Shown here one piece after another: positions 36,050 to 44,361 of a stretch of DNA of 64,000 nt (its first letter is position 1; every line of letters begins with the position of its first letter). This stretch comes from Pseudomonas borbori (GTDB taxonomy: Bacteria; Pseudomonadota; Gammaproteobacteria; Pseudomonadales; Pseudomonadaceae), in NCBI RefSeq assembly GCF_900115555.1, contig NZ_FOWX01000001.1:94962-158961 (forward strand). The letters are read 5' to 3'. The notes under the pieces were generated by a model. It made no database searches. It saw nothing but the letters and a program-made list of their open reading frames with translations, and had not been told where the DNA came from. Made by a program: the position numbers and the translations under genes.

Positions 36050-38011
36050 ATGCACAACAATAAGAATCACAACCCCAGACCCTTGCGTCGCAGCCTGCTG
36101 GCCACCGCCATCCTGGCCGCCTCGATGCCGGCCGCCCAGGCCTTCGAGGTGGATACGGGCAGCGAAGACTGGGCAGTGCGCTTCGACAACACGGTCAAGT
36201 ACAACTACGGCGTGCGTACCGAAAGTGCCGACAAGCGCATGCTGGCTACGCCGAACAACAACGACGGCGACTACAACTTCCGCAAGTCCGGCACCAATAT
36301 CACCAACCGCGTCGACCTGCTGTCCGAGTTCGACGTGGTCTATCAGAATGCCATGGGCTTCCGCGTCAGCGCCGCGAGCTGGTACGACAAGGCCTACGAC
36401 AATACCGGCTCGAACTCCAATCCGTTCGTCAACGGCAATGGCGCCGTCAGCGGCATGCTCGGCGAGCACCCCCTGGTCGGTGGCTTCACCGCTCTCGACA
36501 GCGTGGGCAACGGTAGCCGACATCTGAGCAACTATGCCCAGCGCTACTACAGTGGGCCGTCCGGCGAGATTCTCGACGCCTTCGTGTTCTACAGCACCGA
36601 GGTGGGCGAGGAGTCGCTGTTCAGCATCAAGGCCGGCCAGCACAACGTGTTCTGGGGCGAGACCATCCTCAACCCGGTGCATTCGGTCAGCTACGGCCAG
36701 TCCGGCCTGGACCTGGCCAAGCTGGCCGCGTCCCCGGGCACCGAGGCCAAGGAACTGTTCGTTCCGCGCAACCAGATTTCCACCACCTTCACCCTCAATC
36801 CAGAGCTGACCTTCGGCGCCCAGTATTTCCTCAAGTGGGACGAGGCACGCCTGCCCGAGGCGGGGACCTATTACGGCACCTCCGATGTGCTCGGCGAGGG
36901 CGCGCAGTCCTTCCTGCTCGGCCACACCGCCACGCCGCCGGGCTTCCTCGGCCAGGACGCGCTGACCAATGTGCGTCGCGGCGATGACAACACCCCCGAT
37001 GATCGTGGCGACTGGGGTCTGATGGTCAAGTGGTCGCCTGAATGGCTGGACGGCACCCTGGGCGCCTACTACCGCAACACCTCGGACATCCTGCCGCAGG
37101 CCGTACTGGATGCCCGCTCGCTGACTGTCGTGGGTAATAGCTGCGGTTTTGGCGGTCCGGGTGGGGCGGTCTGTACTCTGGTCGAATCCCTGGCTGGCAC
37201 CAGCTACAACCTCAGCTACGGCGACGATATCGACATCTACGGCCTGAGCCTGTCCAAGAGCTTCGGCGACGTCAGCGTCGGCAGCGACCTCAACTTCCGC
37301 CAGAACATGCCGCTGAGCAGCATTCCGGCCCTCCTCAGTGCGCCTGGTCCTTTCGGGCTTGCCTCTGGACTGGGCTTGTTGCCGGCGCGCACCCCGGGCA
37401 CCGGCGTGGTTACTGCCGTGCCGGGCGAAGGCGACAGCATGGCAGCCACCGGCGATACCCTGCACTGGACCCTCAACGGTCTGGTCGCCATCGGCGACAC
37501 CCCGCTGTTCGACTCGGCCACCCTGCTCGGCGAGCTGTACTACAGCAACCTGATCAGCCTCGATAGCGAGAACGAGGCGCTGTACAAGGGCAAGAGCACC
37601 TACCGTGGCATCGACAAGCCGACCCGCGACAACTGGGGCCTGGCAGTCAACTTCACCCCGACCTGGTACCAGGTGTTCCCGGGTGTCGACCTGAGTGCGC
37701 CTATGTCGATCAACGTCGGCCTCGATGGCGTCTCCCCGGTCGTCGCAGGCGGTGCCGAGGATACCGGCAACTATGCGGTAGGCGTGAGCGCGGCGATCTA
37801 CAGCAAGTACTTCGTCGACCTCAAGTACGTCGACTCCTTCGGCGAGACGGAGAAGTGTAACGACGGCGCCACCGATGGGGCCACGCCGAACGCCCTGGAT
37901 GGTCCCGAGCGTTACACCTGCTACGGCGGCGGCTACTCCTCGTTCTCCGGCGGCGGTGCCACCGGCGAAGACCGTGGCGCCGTATACCTGACCATGAAAA
38001 CCACCTTCTGA
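36050..38011 (+). CDS. DUF1302 family outer-membrane protein
   Basis: 653 aa. Signal peptide 1-31 (LLATAILAASMPAAQA). The mature chain is rich in alternating hydrophobic/polar strands and aromatic residues and ends in Phe (TMKTTF), the hallmark of outer-membrane beta-barrels. The family is found with DUF1329 proteins in pseudomonads near genes for hydrophobic or ester substrates; its exact transport role is not settled. RBS GCGGAGA before the ATG. First gene of a DUF1302-DUF1329-YCF48-RND run, all on + with gaps of 39, 157 and 27 bp. Confidence 0.9.
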   Translation: MHNNKNHNPRPLRRSLLATAILAASMPAAQAFEVDTGSEDWAVRFDNTVKYNYGVRTESADKRMLATPNNNDGDYNFRKSGTNITNRVDLLSEFDVVYQNAMGFRVSAASWYDKAYDNTGSNSNPFVNGNGAVSGMLGEHPLVGGFTALDSVGNGSRHLSNYAQRYYSGPSGEILDAFVFYSTEVGEESLFSIKAGQHNVFWGETILNPVHSVSYGQSGLDLAKLAASPGTEAKELFVPRNQISTTFTLNPELTFGAQYFLKWDEARLPEAGTYYGTSDVLGEGAQSFLLGHTATPPGFLGQDALTNVRRGDDNTPDDRGDWGLMVKWSPEWLDGTLGAYYRNTSDILPQAVLDARSLTVVGNSCGFGGPGGAVCTLVESLAGTSYNLSYGDDIDIYGLSLSKSFGDVSVGSDLNFRQNMPLSSIPALLSAPGPFGLASGLGLLPARTPGTGVVTAVPGEGDSMAATGDTLHWTLNGLVAIGDTPLFDSATLLGELYYSNLISLDSENEALYKGKSTYRGIDKPTRDNWGLAVNFTPTWYQVFPGVDLSAPMSINVGLDGVSPVVAGGAEDTGNYAVGVSAAIYSKYFVDLKYVDSFGETEKCNDGATDGATPNALDGPERYTCYGGGYSSFSGGGATGEDRGAVYLTMKTTF

Positions 38012-38050
38012 TCCGCGAATGACCTAGCCTCTAGGCAGGAGTACAACAAG

Positions 38051-39409
38051 ATGAAATTCGTGACTACGCTGCTGGCCGCCTCTCTGGCCGCCGTGATTTC
38101 AAGTTCCGCCCTGGCAGCGGTATCGGCCGAGGAAGCGGCCAAGCTGGGCACCAGCCTGACTGCGGTCGGCGCCGAGCAAGCCGGTAACGCCGACGGCTCC
38201 ATCCCGGCCTTCGACGGCGGCCTGAAAACCGCGCCGGCCGGGTTCAAGGCCGGCGACACCGTCCGTCCCGATCCCTTCGCCGGCGAGAAGCCGCTGCTGG
38301 TGATCGACGGCAAGAACCTCGACCAGTACAAGGACCAACTGACTGCGGTCACCGCCGAGCTGGTCAAGCGTTTCCCCAGCTTCCGCATCGATGTCTACCC
38401 GAGTCATCGCACGGCGACGCTACCCCAGGCCCTGCTGGACAACACCCTGAAGAACGCTACCGGCGCCAAGTCGCTGGAAGGTGGCAACGCCATCGACAAC
38501 GTCCTGCCGGGCGTGCCCTTCCCGATTCCGCAGAGCGGGGCGGAAGCCATGTGGAACCACCTGCTGCGCTACCAGGGGGTCGCGTACTCCACCAAGTACG
38601 ACTCCTGGAACGTCGACTCCGCCGGGGTGCCGACCCTGGCCACCACCGGCATGGCATACAACGGTTTCCCGATCTACGAAGACCTGAACAAGGTGATCGA
38701 TGCCAAGGACATCTTCTTCCAGACCAAGTTGTACTACAGCGGTCCGGCCCGCCGCGCCGGCGAGTCGCTGATGCTCAAGGACGCCGCCAACCCCCTGGAA
38801 CAACCGCGCCGTGCCTGGCAGTACCTGCCCGGCGTGCGTCGGGTGAAGCTGGCGCCGAACCTGGCTTACGACACGCCGAACCCTGGCACCGCCGGCTCCG
38901 GCACCTATGACGACATCTACGTGTTCAACGGTGCGCTGGACCGCTACGACTGGAAACTGGTCGGCAAGCAGGAAATGATCGTGCCGTACAACACCTACGC
39001 GCTGACCTACATCAAGGATCCCAAGCCGATGACCACGCCGAACCACCTGGCGCCGGAGTTCGTGCGCTGGGAGAAGCATCGCGTGTGGGTGGTCGAAGGT
39101 ACCCTCAAGGGTGACGCCCGCCATATCTACCACAAGCGCCGCTTCTACCTGGACGAGGACACCTGGAACGCCCTGGCCTCTGACCAGTACGATGCCCGCG
39201 GTCAGCTGTATCGTGGTTCCTACAGCTTCTTCACCCAGAGCTACGACGTGGATACGCCCAACACCGCGCCACACGTCATCTACGATCTGGTCGGTGGCAG
39301 CTACAACATCAACGGTGTGGTCGGCCCTTACGGCGGCATCAAGTACATCGAACCCCTGTCGAAGGTGCAGTGGTCGCCGGAAGCCCTGGCTGGTGCCGGT
39401 ATCCGCTAA
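38051..39409 (+). CDS. DUF1329 family periplasmic protein
   Basis: 452 aa with a signal peptide (MKFVTTLLAASLAAVISSS, cleavage near ALA). The conserved N-terminal segment EEAAKLGTSLTAVGAEQAGN and the motifs DGSIPAFDGG and YKDQLTAVTAELVKRFPSF identify DUF1329. Members are periplasmic and predicted to resemble LolB-like lipid-binding folds. It is the usual partner of DUF1302. Likely passes a hydrophobic molecule between the outer-membrane barrel and the RND pump, but this is inference. Confidence 0.9.
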   Translation: MKFVTTLLAASLAAVISSSALAAVSAEEAAKLGTSLTAVGAEQAGNADGSIPAFDGGLKTAPAGFKAGDTVRPDPFAGEKPLLVIDGKNLDQYKDQLTAVTAELVKRFPSFRIDVYPSHRTATLPQALLDNTLKNATGAKSLEGGNAIDNVLPGVPFPIPQSGAEAMWNHLLRYQGVAYSTKYDSWNVDSAGVPTLATTGMAYNGFPIYEDLNKVIDAKDIFFQTKLYYSGPARRAGESLMLKDAANPLEQPRRAWQYLPGVRRVKLAPNLAYDTPNPGTAGSGTYDDIYVFNGALDRYDWKLVGKQEMIVPYNTYALTYIKDPKPMTTPNHLAPEFVRWEKHRVWVVEGTLKGDARHIYHKRRFYLDEDTWNALASDQYDARGQLYRGSYSFFTQSYDVDTPNTAPHVIYDLVGGSYNINGVVGPYGGIKYIEPLSKVQWSPEALAGAGIR

Positions 39410-39566
39410 ACGCACGATGACAAGAGCCCTCGCCGGTCCGCTGCCATCCCCGGCAGCGTGAGCGGCGGCTGACCCGCTTAGCGATCAGTCAGCCGGGGCT
39501 GCTGATTCTGACGCCGGGGTTGTACCACGGGTGCACTCCGGCGCCCTTTTTCCAAGAGGACGCGTT

Positions 39567-40643
39567 ATGTGTTCTGTCAGACAGTATGTACGGCTGGCGC
39601 TGTGCGCCACACTGGTACTGCTGCAGGCTGTCGCCCAGGCGGCCAGCTATGTCGATGTGCTGGACCTACCGGCCAAGCCGAGTGCCCTGGCCGTGCGCAG
39701 CCCCCTGCTGGACGTAACCCGTGCGGGTGAGCGTCTGGTTGCCGTTGGCCAACGTGGCCACATTCTCTATTCCGATGATGCCGGCCAGTCCTGGCAGCAG
39801 GCCGCCGTGCCGGTCAGCGCCGATCTGAATGCCGTGCATTTCCCCACCGCCGAGCAGGGCTGGGCGGTGGGCAACGATGGCGTGATCCTGCACAGCAGCG
39901 ATGCCGGCCAGAGCTGGAGCAAGCAGCTCGATGGCCGTGCGATCGGCGAGCTGGTGCTCAAGCATTACAGTGCCCTGGCCAGTGCCGAGCCGGGCAACGA
40001 ACACTGGCCACTGTTCGCCGCCGAAGGTCAACGGCTGATCGAAGAGGGCGCCGACAAGCCGTTCCTCGACGTCTGGTTCGCCGACGCCCAGCGCGGTTAC
40101 GCGGTCGGCGTGTTCAACCTGATCCTCGCCACCCGCGATGGCGGCCAGAGCTGGACGCCGCTGCAGGACCGCACCGACAACCCCCAGGGCTTGCACCTGA
40201 ATGCCATCGCCGCCACCGGCGCTGCACTGTACCTGGCCGGCGAGCAGGGCCTGCTGCGCAAGTGGGATGCCGGGCAGGAGCGCTTCGTCGCCGTTGACAG
40301 CCCCTACCAGGGCAGCTACTTCGGCCTGATCGGTAGCCCCGGCGAGCTGCTCGCCTACGGCCTGCGCGGTCATGTGTTTCACAGCCGCGATGCTGGTCAG
40401 AGCTGGCAGCAGCTCGACAGCGGCCTGCAGGTCAGCATCACCGCCGCCGCGCGGGATGCCCGGGGCGACTACCGGCTGTTCACCCAGGCCGGGCACATGC
40501 TCCGGGCCGGCGCCGGCGCCGACGCCGCCCTGCAGCTGCTACCGCAGGCCCAGCAGTCGCCGGTCGCCGGCGCCACCCAGGCCGCCAATGGCGCCCTGGT
40601 GCTGGTGGGTAGCCGTGGCGTGCGCGTGCTGCCCGTCGAATAA
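39567..40643 (+). CDS. YCF48/BNR-repeat beta-propeller protein, exported
   Basis: 358 aa. Signal peptide with TLVLLQAVAQAA. The mature chain has repeated Asp-box/BNR motifs (YSDDAGQSWQQ, HSSDAGQSWSK, ATRDGGQSWTP, HSRDAGQSWQQ), at least four, predicting a beta-propeller like Ycf48/HCF136. Such proteins accompany DUF1302/DUF1329 and RND genes in several proteobacteria and may act as an assembly or adaptor factor. ATG at 39567 follows AAGAGGA. Confidence 0.88.
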   Translation: MCSVRQYVRLALCATLVLLQAVAQAASYVDVLDLPAKPSALAVRSPLLDVTRAGERLVAVGQRGHILYSDDAGQSWQQAAVPVSADLNAVHFPTAEQGWAVGNDGVILHSSDAGQSWSKQLDGRAIGELVLKHYSALASAEPGNEHWPLFAAEGQRLIEEGADKPFLDVWFADAQRGYAVGVFNLILATRDGGQSWTPLQDRTDNPQGLHLNAIAATGAALYLAGEQGLLRKWDAGQERFVAVDSPYQGSYFGLIGSPGELLAYGLRGHVFHSRDAGQSWQQLDSGLQVSITAAARDARGDYRLFTQAGHMLRAGAGADAALQLLPQAQQSPVAGATQAANGALVLVGSRGVRVLPVE

Positions 40644-40670
40644 CAGAACAACAAGAGCGAGTACCCTGAC

Positions 40671-43109
40671 ATGGGCACAATCCAACAAGACAGCATGCCG
40701 GTGATCCGTCACGTGCGCGACTTCGATCCGGCTACCGGCAACCTGCTGGAGCGCTCGGTGTTCAACCACCGTCCGCTGTTCGTCCTGTGCATGGCGCTGA
40801 TTACCCTGCTGCTCGGCTACATGGCCGTGACCCGCCTGGAAATGCGCCCCAGCTTCGAGAAGATGATTCCGCAGAGCCAGCCCTACATCCAGAACTACCT
40901 GGAAAACCGCGCCTCGCTGCGCGGGCTGGGCAACTCGGTGCGGGTGGTGGTGGAGAACACCGAGGGCGATATCTTCGACCCCGAGTACCTGGAGGTGCTC
41001 AAGCAGGTCAACGACGAGTTGTTCCTCACCCCTGGGGTCGACCGCGCCTGGATGAAGTCGCTGTGGAGCCCGGCGGTACGCTGGACCGAGGTCACCGAAG
41101 AAGGCTTCCAGGGCGGGCCGGTGATGCCCGATACCTACAGCGGCACGCCGGCGGACATCGAGCTGCTGCGGCAGAACATCAACCGCGCCGGCATCGTCGG
41201 CAGCCTGGTGGCCAGCGATTTCAAGTCGAGCATGCTGATCGTGCCGCTGCTCGACAAGGACTCGGCCACCGGTCAGGGCATCGACTACCACCAGTTCTCC
41301 CAGGTGCTCGAGGAAAAACTGCGCGACCAGTACGAGTTCACCGGCGCCAGCGTTCGCCAGGGCGACGCGGAAGGCAGCGGCAAGATCAAGATCCGCGTGA
41401 TCGGCTTCGCCAAGCTGATCGGCGACCTGATCGACGGCCTGATCCAGGTGATGATGTTCTTCGCCATCGCCGTACTCAGCGCCTTCTGCATCATCCTGCT
41501 GTACACCCGCTGCCTGCGCAGCACCCTGCTGGTGGTCGGCTGTTCGCTGATGGCGGTGGTCTGGCAGCTGGGCATCGTCTCCTGGCTGGGCTACGCCATC
41601 GATCCCTACTCGATCCTGGTGCCCTTCCTGATCTTTGCCATCGGCGTGTCCCACGCCTCGCAGAAGATGAACGGCATCATGCAGGACATCGCCCAGGGCA
41701 CCCACAAGCTGGTGGCGGCGCGCTACACCTTCCGCCGCCTGTTCATCGCCGGGGTCACCGCACTGCTGTCCGATGCTGTGGGTTTCGCCGTGCTGATGCT
41801 GATCGACATTCCGGTGATCCAGGAGCTGGCGATCACCGCCAGCATCGGCGTCGCCGTGCTGATCTTCACCACCCTGCTGATGATGCCGGTGGCGCTGTCC
41901 TATGTCGGCGTCAGCGCCAAGGCCGCCGAGCGCGCGCTGATCATCGACGCCCACGCCACCCAGCATCGCGGCCTGGGCAAGCTGTGGGACCTGCTCGACC
42001 GCTTCACCACGGCCAAGTGGGCGACCGGCGCGGTGCTGGTGGCGCTGGCGCTGGGCATCGGCGGTTTCATGGTCAGCCTGCAGCTGAAGATCGGCGACCT
42101 CGACAGCGGTGCCCCGGAGCTGCGCGAGGACTCGCGCTACAACCGCGACAACGCCTACATCACCGGCCACTACGCGCTGTCCAGCGATATGTTCGCGGTG
42201 ATGATCAAGACCGGCCCGGAAGGCTGCCTGAACTACCAGACCCTGGTTCTGGCCGACCGCCTGGCCTGGGAACTGCAGCAGCACCCGCAGGTGCAGACCA
42301 CGGTGTCGCTGGTCAACGCGGTACGCCAGATCACCGCCGGCTCGTTCGAGGGCAACCCCAAGCTGAACAGCATCCAGCGCAACCAGGACATGCTCAACTA
42401 CGCCGCGCAGCAGGCCTCGGTCAACGCGCCGGAGCTGTTCAACACCGACTGCTCGCTGATGCCGGTGATCGCCTACCTGGCCGACCACAAGGCCGAGACC
42501 CTCGATGCCGTGGTGGCCATCGCCGACAAGTTCGCCCAGGACAACAGCAGCGAGGATCGCCAGTTCCTCCTCGCCGCCGGCTCAGCCGGGATCGAGGCGG
42601 CGACCAACATCGTGGTGCGCGAGGCCAACCGCACCATGCTGCTCTACGTCTATACGGCGGTGATCATCTTCTGCCTGATCGCCTTCCGCAGCTGGCGCGC
42701 GGCCGTGGTGGCGGTGCTGCCGCTGGTGCTCACCTCGATCCTCTGCGAGGCGCTGATGGTGTACATGGGCATCGGCGTCAAGGTCGCGACCCTGCCGGTA
42801 ATCGCCCTCGGCGTGGGCATCGGTATCGACTATGCGCTGTACCTGCTCAGCGTGCAGCTGCACTTCCAGCGCCAGGGCCTGCCGCTGTCGGCGGCCTACA
42901 AGAACGCGGTGGCCTTCACCGGGCGGGTGGTCGGCCTGGTCGGCATCACCCTGGCCGCCGGGGTGATCACCTGGGCCTGGTCGCCGATCAAGTTCCAGGC
43001 CGACATGGGCATCCTGCTGACCTTCATGTTCGTCTGGAACATGCTCGGCGCGCTGATCCTGATCCCGGCGCTGTCGCACTTCCTGCTGCGCAACCCAAGG
43101 CGGGCATAA
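40671..43109 (+). CDS. RND/MMPL superfamily transporter
   Basis: 812 aa. An N-terminal helix (LFVLCMALITLLLGYMAV) is followed by a large periplasmic loop. Two bundles of membrane helices come next (from about residue 250 and about 655), in the two-fold arrangement of the MMPL/SSD-type RND proteins. The internal loops LYTRCLRSTLLVV and FRSWRAAVVAVLPLV are equivalent. Shorter than HME/HAE drug pumps (about 1,030 aa), in line with MMPL lipid transporters. Acts presumably with the DUF1302/DUF1329/YCF48 trio to move a hydrophobic compound across the envelope. A terminator follows. Confidence 0.9.
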   Translation: MGTIQQDSMPVIRHVRDFDPATGNLLERSVFNHRPLFVLCMALITLLLGYMAVTRLEMRPSFEKMIPQSQPYIQNYLENRASLRGLGNSVRVVVENTEGDIFDPEYLEVLKQVNDELFLTPGVDRAWMKSLWSPAVRWTEVTEEGFQGGPVMPDTYSGTPADIELLRQNINRAGIVGSLVASDFKSSMLIVPLLDKDSATGQGIDYHQFSQVLEEKLRDQYEFTGASVRQGDAEGSGKIKIRVIGFAKLIGDLIDGLIQVMMFFAIAVLSAFCIILLYTRCLRSTLLVVGCSLMAVVWQLGIVSWLGYAIDPYSILVPFLIFAIGVSHASQKMNGIMQDIAQGTHKLVAARYTFRRLFIAGVTALLSDAVGFAVLMLIDIPVIQELAITASIGVAVLIFTTLLMMPVALSYVGVSAKAAERALIIDAHATQHRGLGKLWDLLDRFTTAKWATGAVLVALALGIGGFMVSLQLKIGDLDSGAPELREDSRYNRDNAYITGHYALSSDMFAVMIKTGPEGCLNYQTLVLADRLAWELQQHPQVQTTVSLVNAVRQITAGSFEGNPKLNSIQRNQDMLNYAAQQASVNAPELFNTDCSLMPVIAYLADHKAETLDAVVAIADKFAQDNSSEDRQFLLAAGSAGIEAATNIVVREANRTMLLYVYTAVIIFCLIAFRSWRAAVVAVLPLVLTSILCEALMVYMGIGVKVATLPVIALGVGIGIDYALYLLSVQLHFQRQGLPLSAAYKNAVAFTGRVVGLVGITLAAGVITWAWSPIKFQADMGILLTFMFVWNMLGALILIPALSHFLLRNPRRA

Positions 43110-43119
43110 GCCGGCTAGG

Positions 43120-43143
43120 CCCCGCCCGCCAGGGTGGGGTTTT
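43120..43143 (+). terminator. Terminator after the RND gene
   Basis: CCCCGCCC pairs with GGGTGGGG (one G-T) around a GCCA loop, then TTTT. Marks the end of the envelope module. Confidence 0.75.
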
Positions 43144-43229
43144 ACCGGGCGGCAAGAAATTGCCCTTGGCCTCTGCCTTGTTGGGCCGGGGTTGCGCTGT
43201 TCCTACCTGGATAGATACCTGACGTGAGT

Positions 43230-44078
43230 ATGAATGGCTGCTTGGGCGTGACGCCTCGCCCTGTTGGGGACGAACCCCAGCGCGCCGGCGGGCATACTCT
43301 ATTGCGCCTGTTGTGCCTGTTGGCCTGCCTGGTTGCCCCTGTTCAGGCGGCAACGCTGCTGGTCTGCGTCAGCGATGAGGCCTTTCCTCCCTTCACTTTT
43401 CCAAACCGCGAAGGGGATAGCCAGCGGCTGATCCGCTCGGCCGTCGAACGCCAGGACTGGCAGGTGGAGTTCATCGCCTTGCCCTGGCGCCGCTGCCTGG
43501 CGGGCGTGGAGCAGGGCTTGTTCGGTGCCATCGCCGGTGCTGCGGCTACCCCTGAATACCTGGGTTTCATGGTTTTTCCGCAACGTTCCGGGCAGCCGGA
43601 TCCACGGCGTGCCCTGGGCATTACCCGGCTGGTGGTCTACCGGCCTGCCGGCGGGGCAGCCACTTGGGATGGTCAGGGTTTCAGCGGGCTGGCGCGGCCG
43701 GTGCTCTATCTGTCGGGGCGCACCACCCTCACGGTCCTGCTCGAGGGTTTGGGCGTTCCCGCGGTCGACACGGCGAGGACGTCCACGCAGTTGGCGCACA
43801 TGTTGCTCAGGGGGCGTGGCAGCCTGGTGATCGACCATGACTACCAGGTCGAACTGCTGCTCGCCGAGCCGGAGTTCCGCGGGCGCTTCGAGGTGTTGCC
43901 GGTGCCGTTGGGCGAGGCGCCGATCTTTCTGGCGGTGGGGCGGCAGCTGTACCAGCGCCACAGCCGCCAGGTCGAGGCCATCTGGAGCGAGATTGGCGTG
44001 CTGCGTCGTGCGGCAGGACCATCGTTCAGACCGTTGCGCCAAGCCGGCTTGCCCCCGCAGGCGCTGGGCGAGGAGTGA
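43230..44078 (+). CDS. Solitary periplasmic substrate-binding protein (family 3-like)
   Basis: 282 aa from the ATG at 43230; a GTG at 43224 is in frame and would add two residues. After a polar N-terminal tail there is a signal segment (LLRLLCLLACLVAPVQA). A type II periplasmic-binding fold follows, with VCVSDEAFPPFTF and LPWRRCLAGVEQGLFGAIAG, as in polar-amino-acid-type SBPs without transporter genes. Such orphan SBPs often serve as sensors or have lost the transporter. No permease or ATPase gene lies nearby. Function unknown. Confidence 0.75.
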   Translation: MNGCLGVTPRPVGDEPQRAGGHTLLRLLCLLACLVAPVQAATLLVCVSDEAFPPFTFPNREGDSQRLIRSAVERQDWQVEFIALPWRRCLAGVEQGLFGAIAGAAATPEYLGFMVFPQRSGQPDPRRALGITRLVVYRPAGGAATWDGQGFSGLARPVLYLSGRTTLTVLLEGLGVPAVDTARTSTQLAHMLLRGRGSLVIDHDYQVELLLAEPEFRGRFEVLPVPLGEAPIFLAVGRQLYQRHSRQVEAIWSEIGVLRRAAGPSFRPLRQAGLPPQALGEE

Positions 44079-44217
44079 TGCAGCCGGCGCGGGAATGTTC
44101 GGCTACGCGCTGTTGCGTGCCTGTCGACCGCGCTAAGCGACCGCGGCATTGTGGGCAATCTGCTCGCCCTTGCTGATCCTGCCTGTCGGCAACCCGCGGC
44201 TGCGCCGCTTCCACGTT

Positions 44218-44286
44218 ATAGCCCGGATGAAATCCGGGGAAATCTGGCGCCTGAACAACTGCTCCCGGATTGCATCCGGACTACGC
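44218..44286. repeat. REP-like inverted repeat pair
   Basis: TAGCCCGGATGAAATCCGGG (from 44218) and an inverted TCCCGGATTGCATCCGGACTA (about 44263-44283) form two short palindromes in opposite orientation. This resembles the dispersed GTAGCCCGGAT-type repeats of Pseudomonas genomes. It sits in the 283-bp gap between the binding protein and the acnB terminator, which otherwise holds nothing recognisable. Confidence 0.6.
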
Positions 44287-44310
44287 GCTGGCCTGCAGGG
44301 CGGCCGGTGG

Positions 44311-44342
44311 AAAAGAAAAAGCCCCGCACGGGGGGCGGGGCT
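44311..44342 (-). terminator. Terminator of acnB
   Basis: AGCCCCGC and GCGGGGCT pair across a 7-base loop; on the minus strand the stem is followed by TTTTTCTTTT. It ends 19 bp after the acnB stop. Confidence 0.85.
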
Positions 44343-44361
44343 CTTCTGACGCGGGTAACGC

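Noticed and set aside
40539..42488. 649-codon open frame on the minus strand
   Set aside because: It lies wholly antisense to the RND gene and the end of the YCF48 gene, is rich in His, Gln and Arg as expected from GC-rich reverse frames, and has no recognisable domain.
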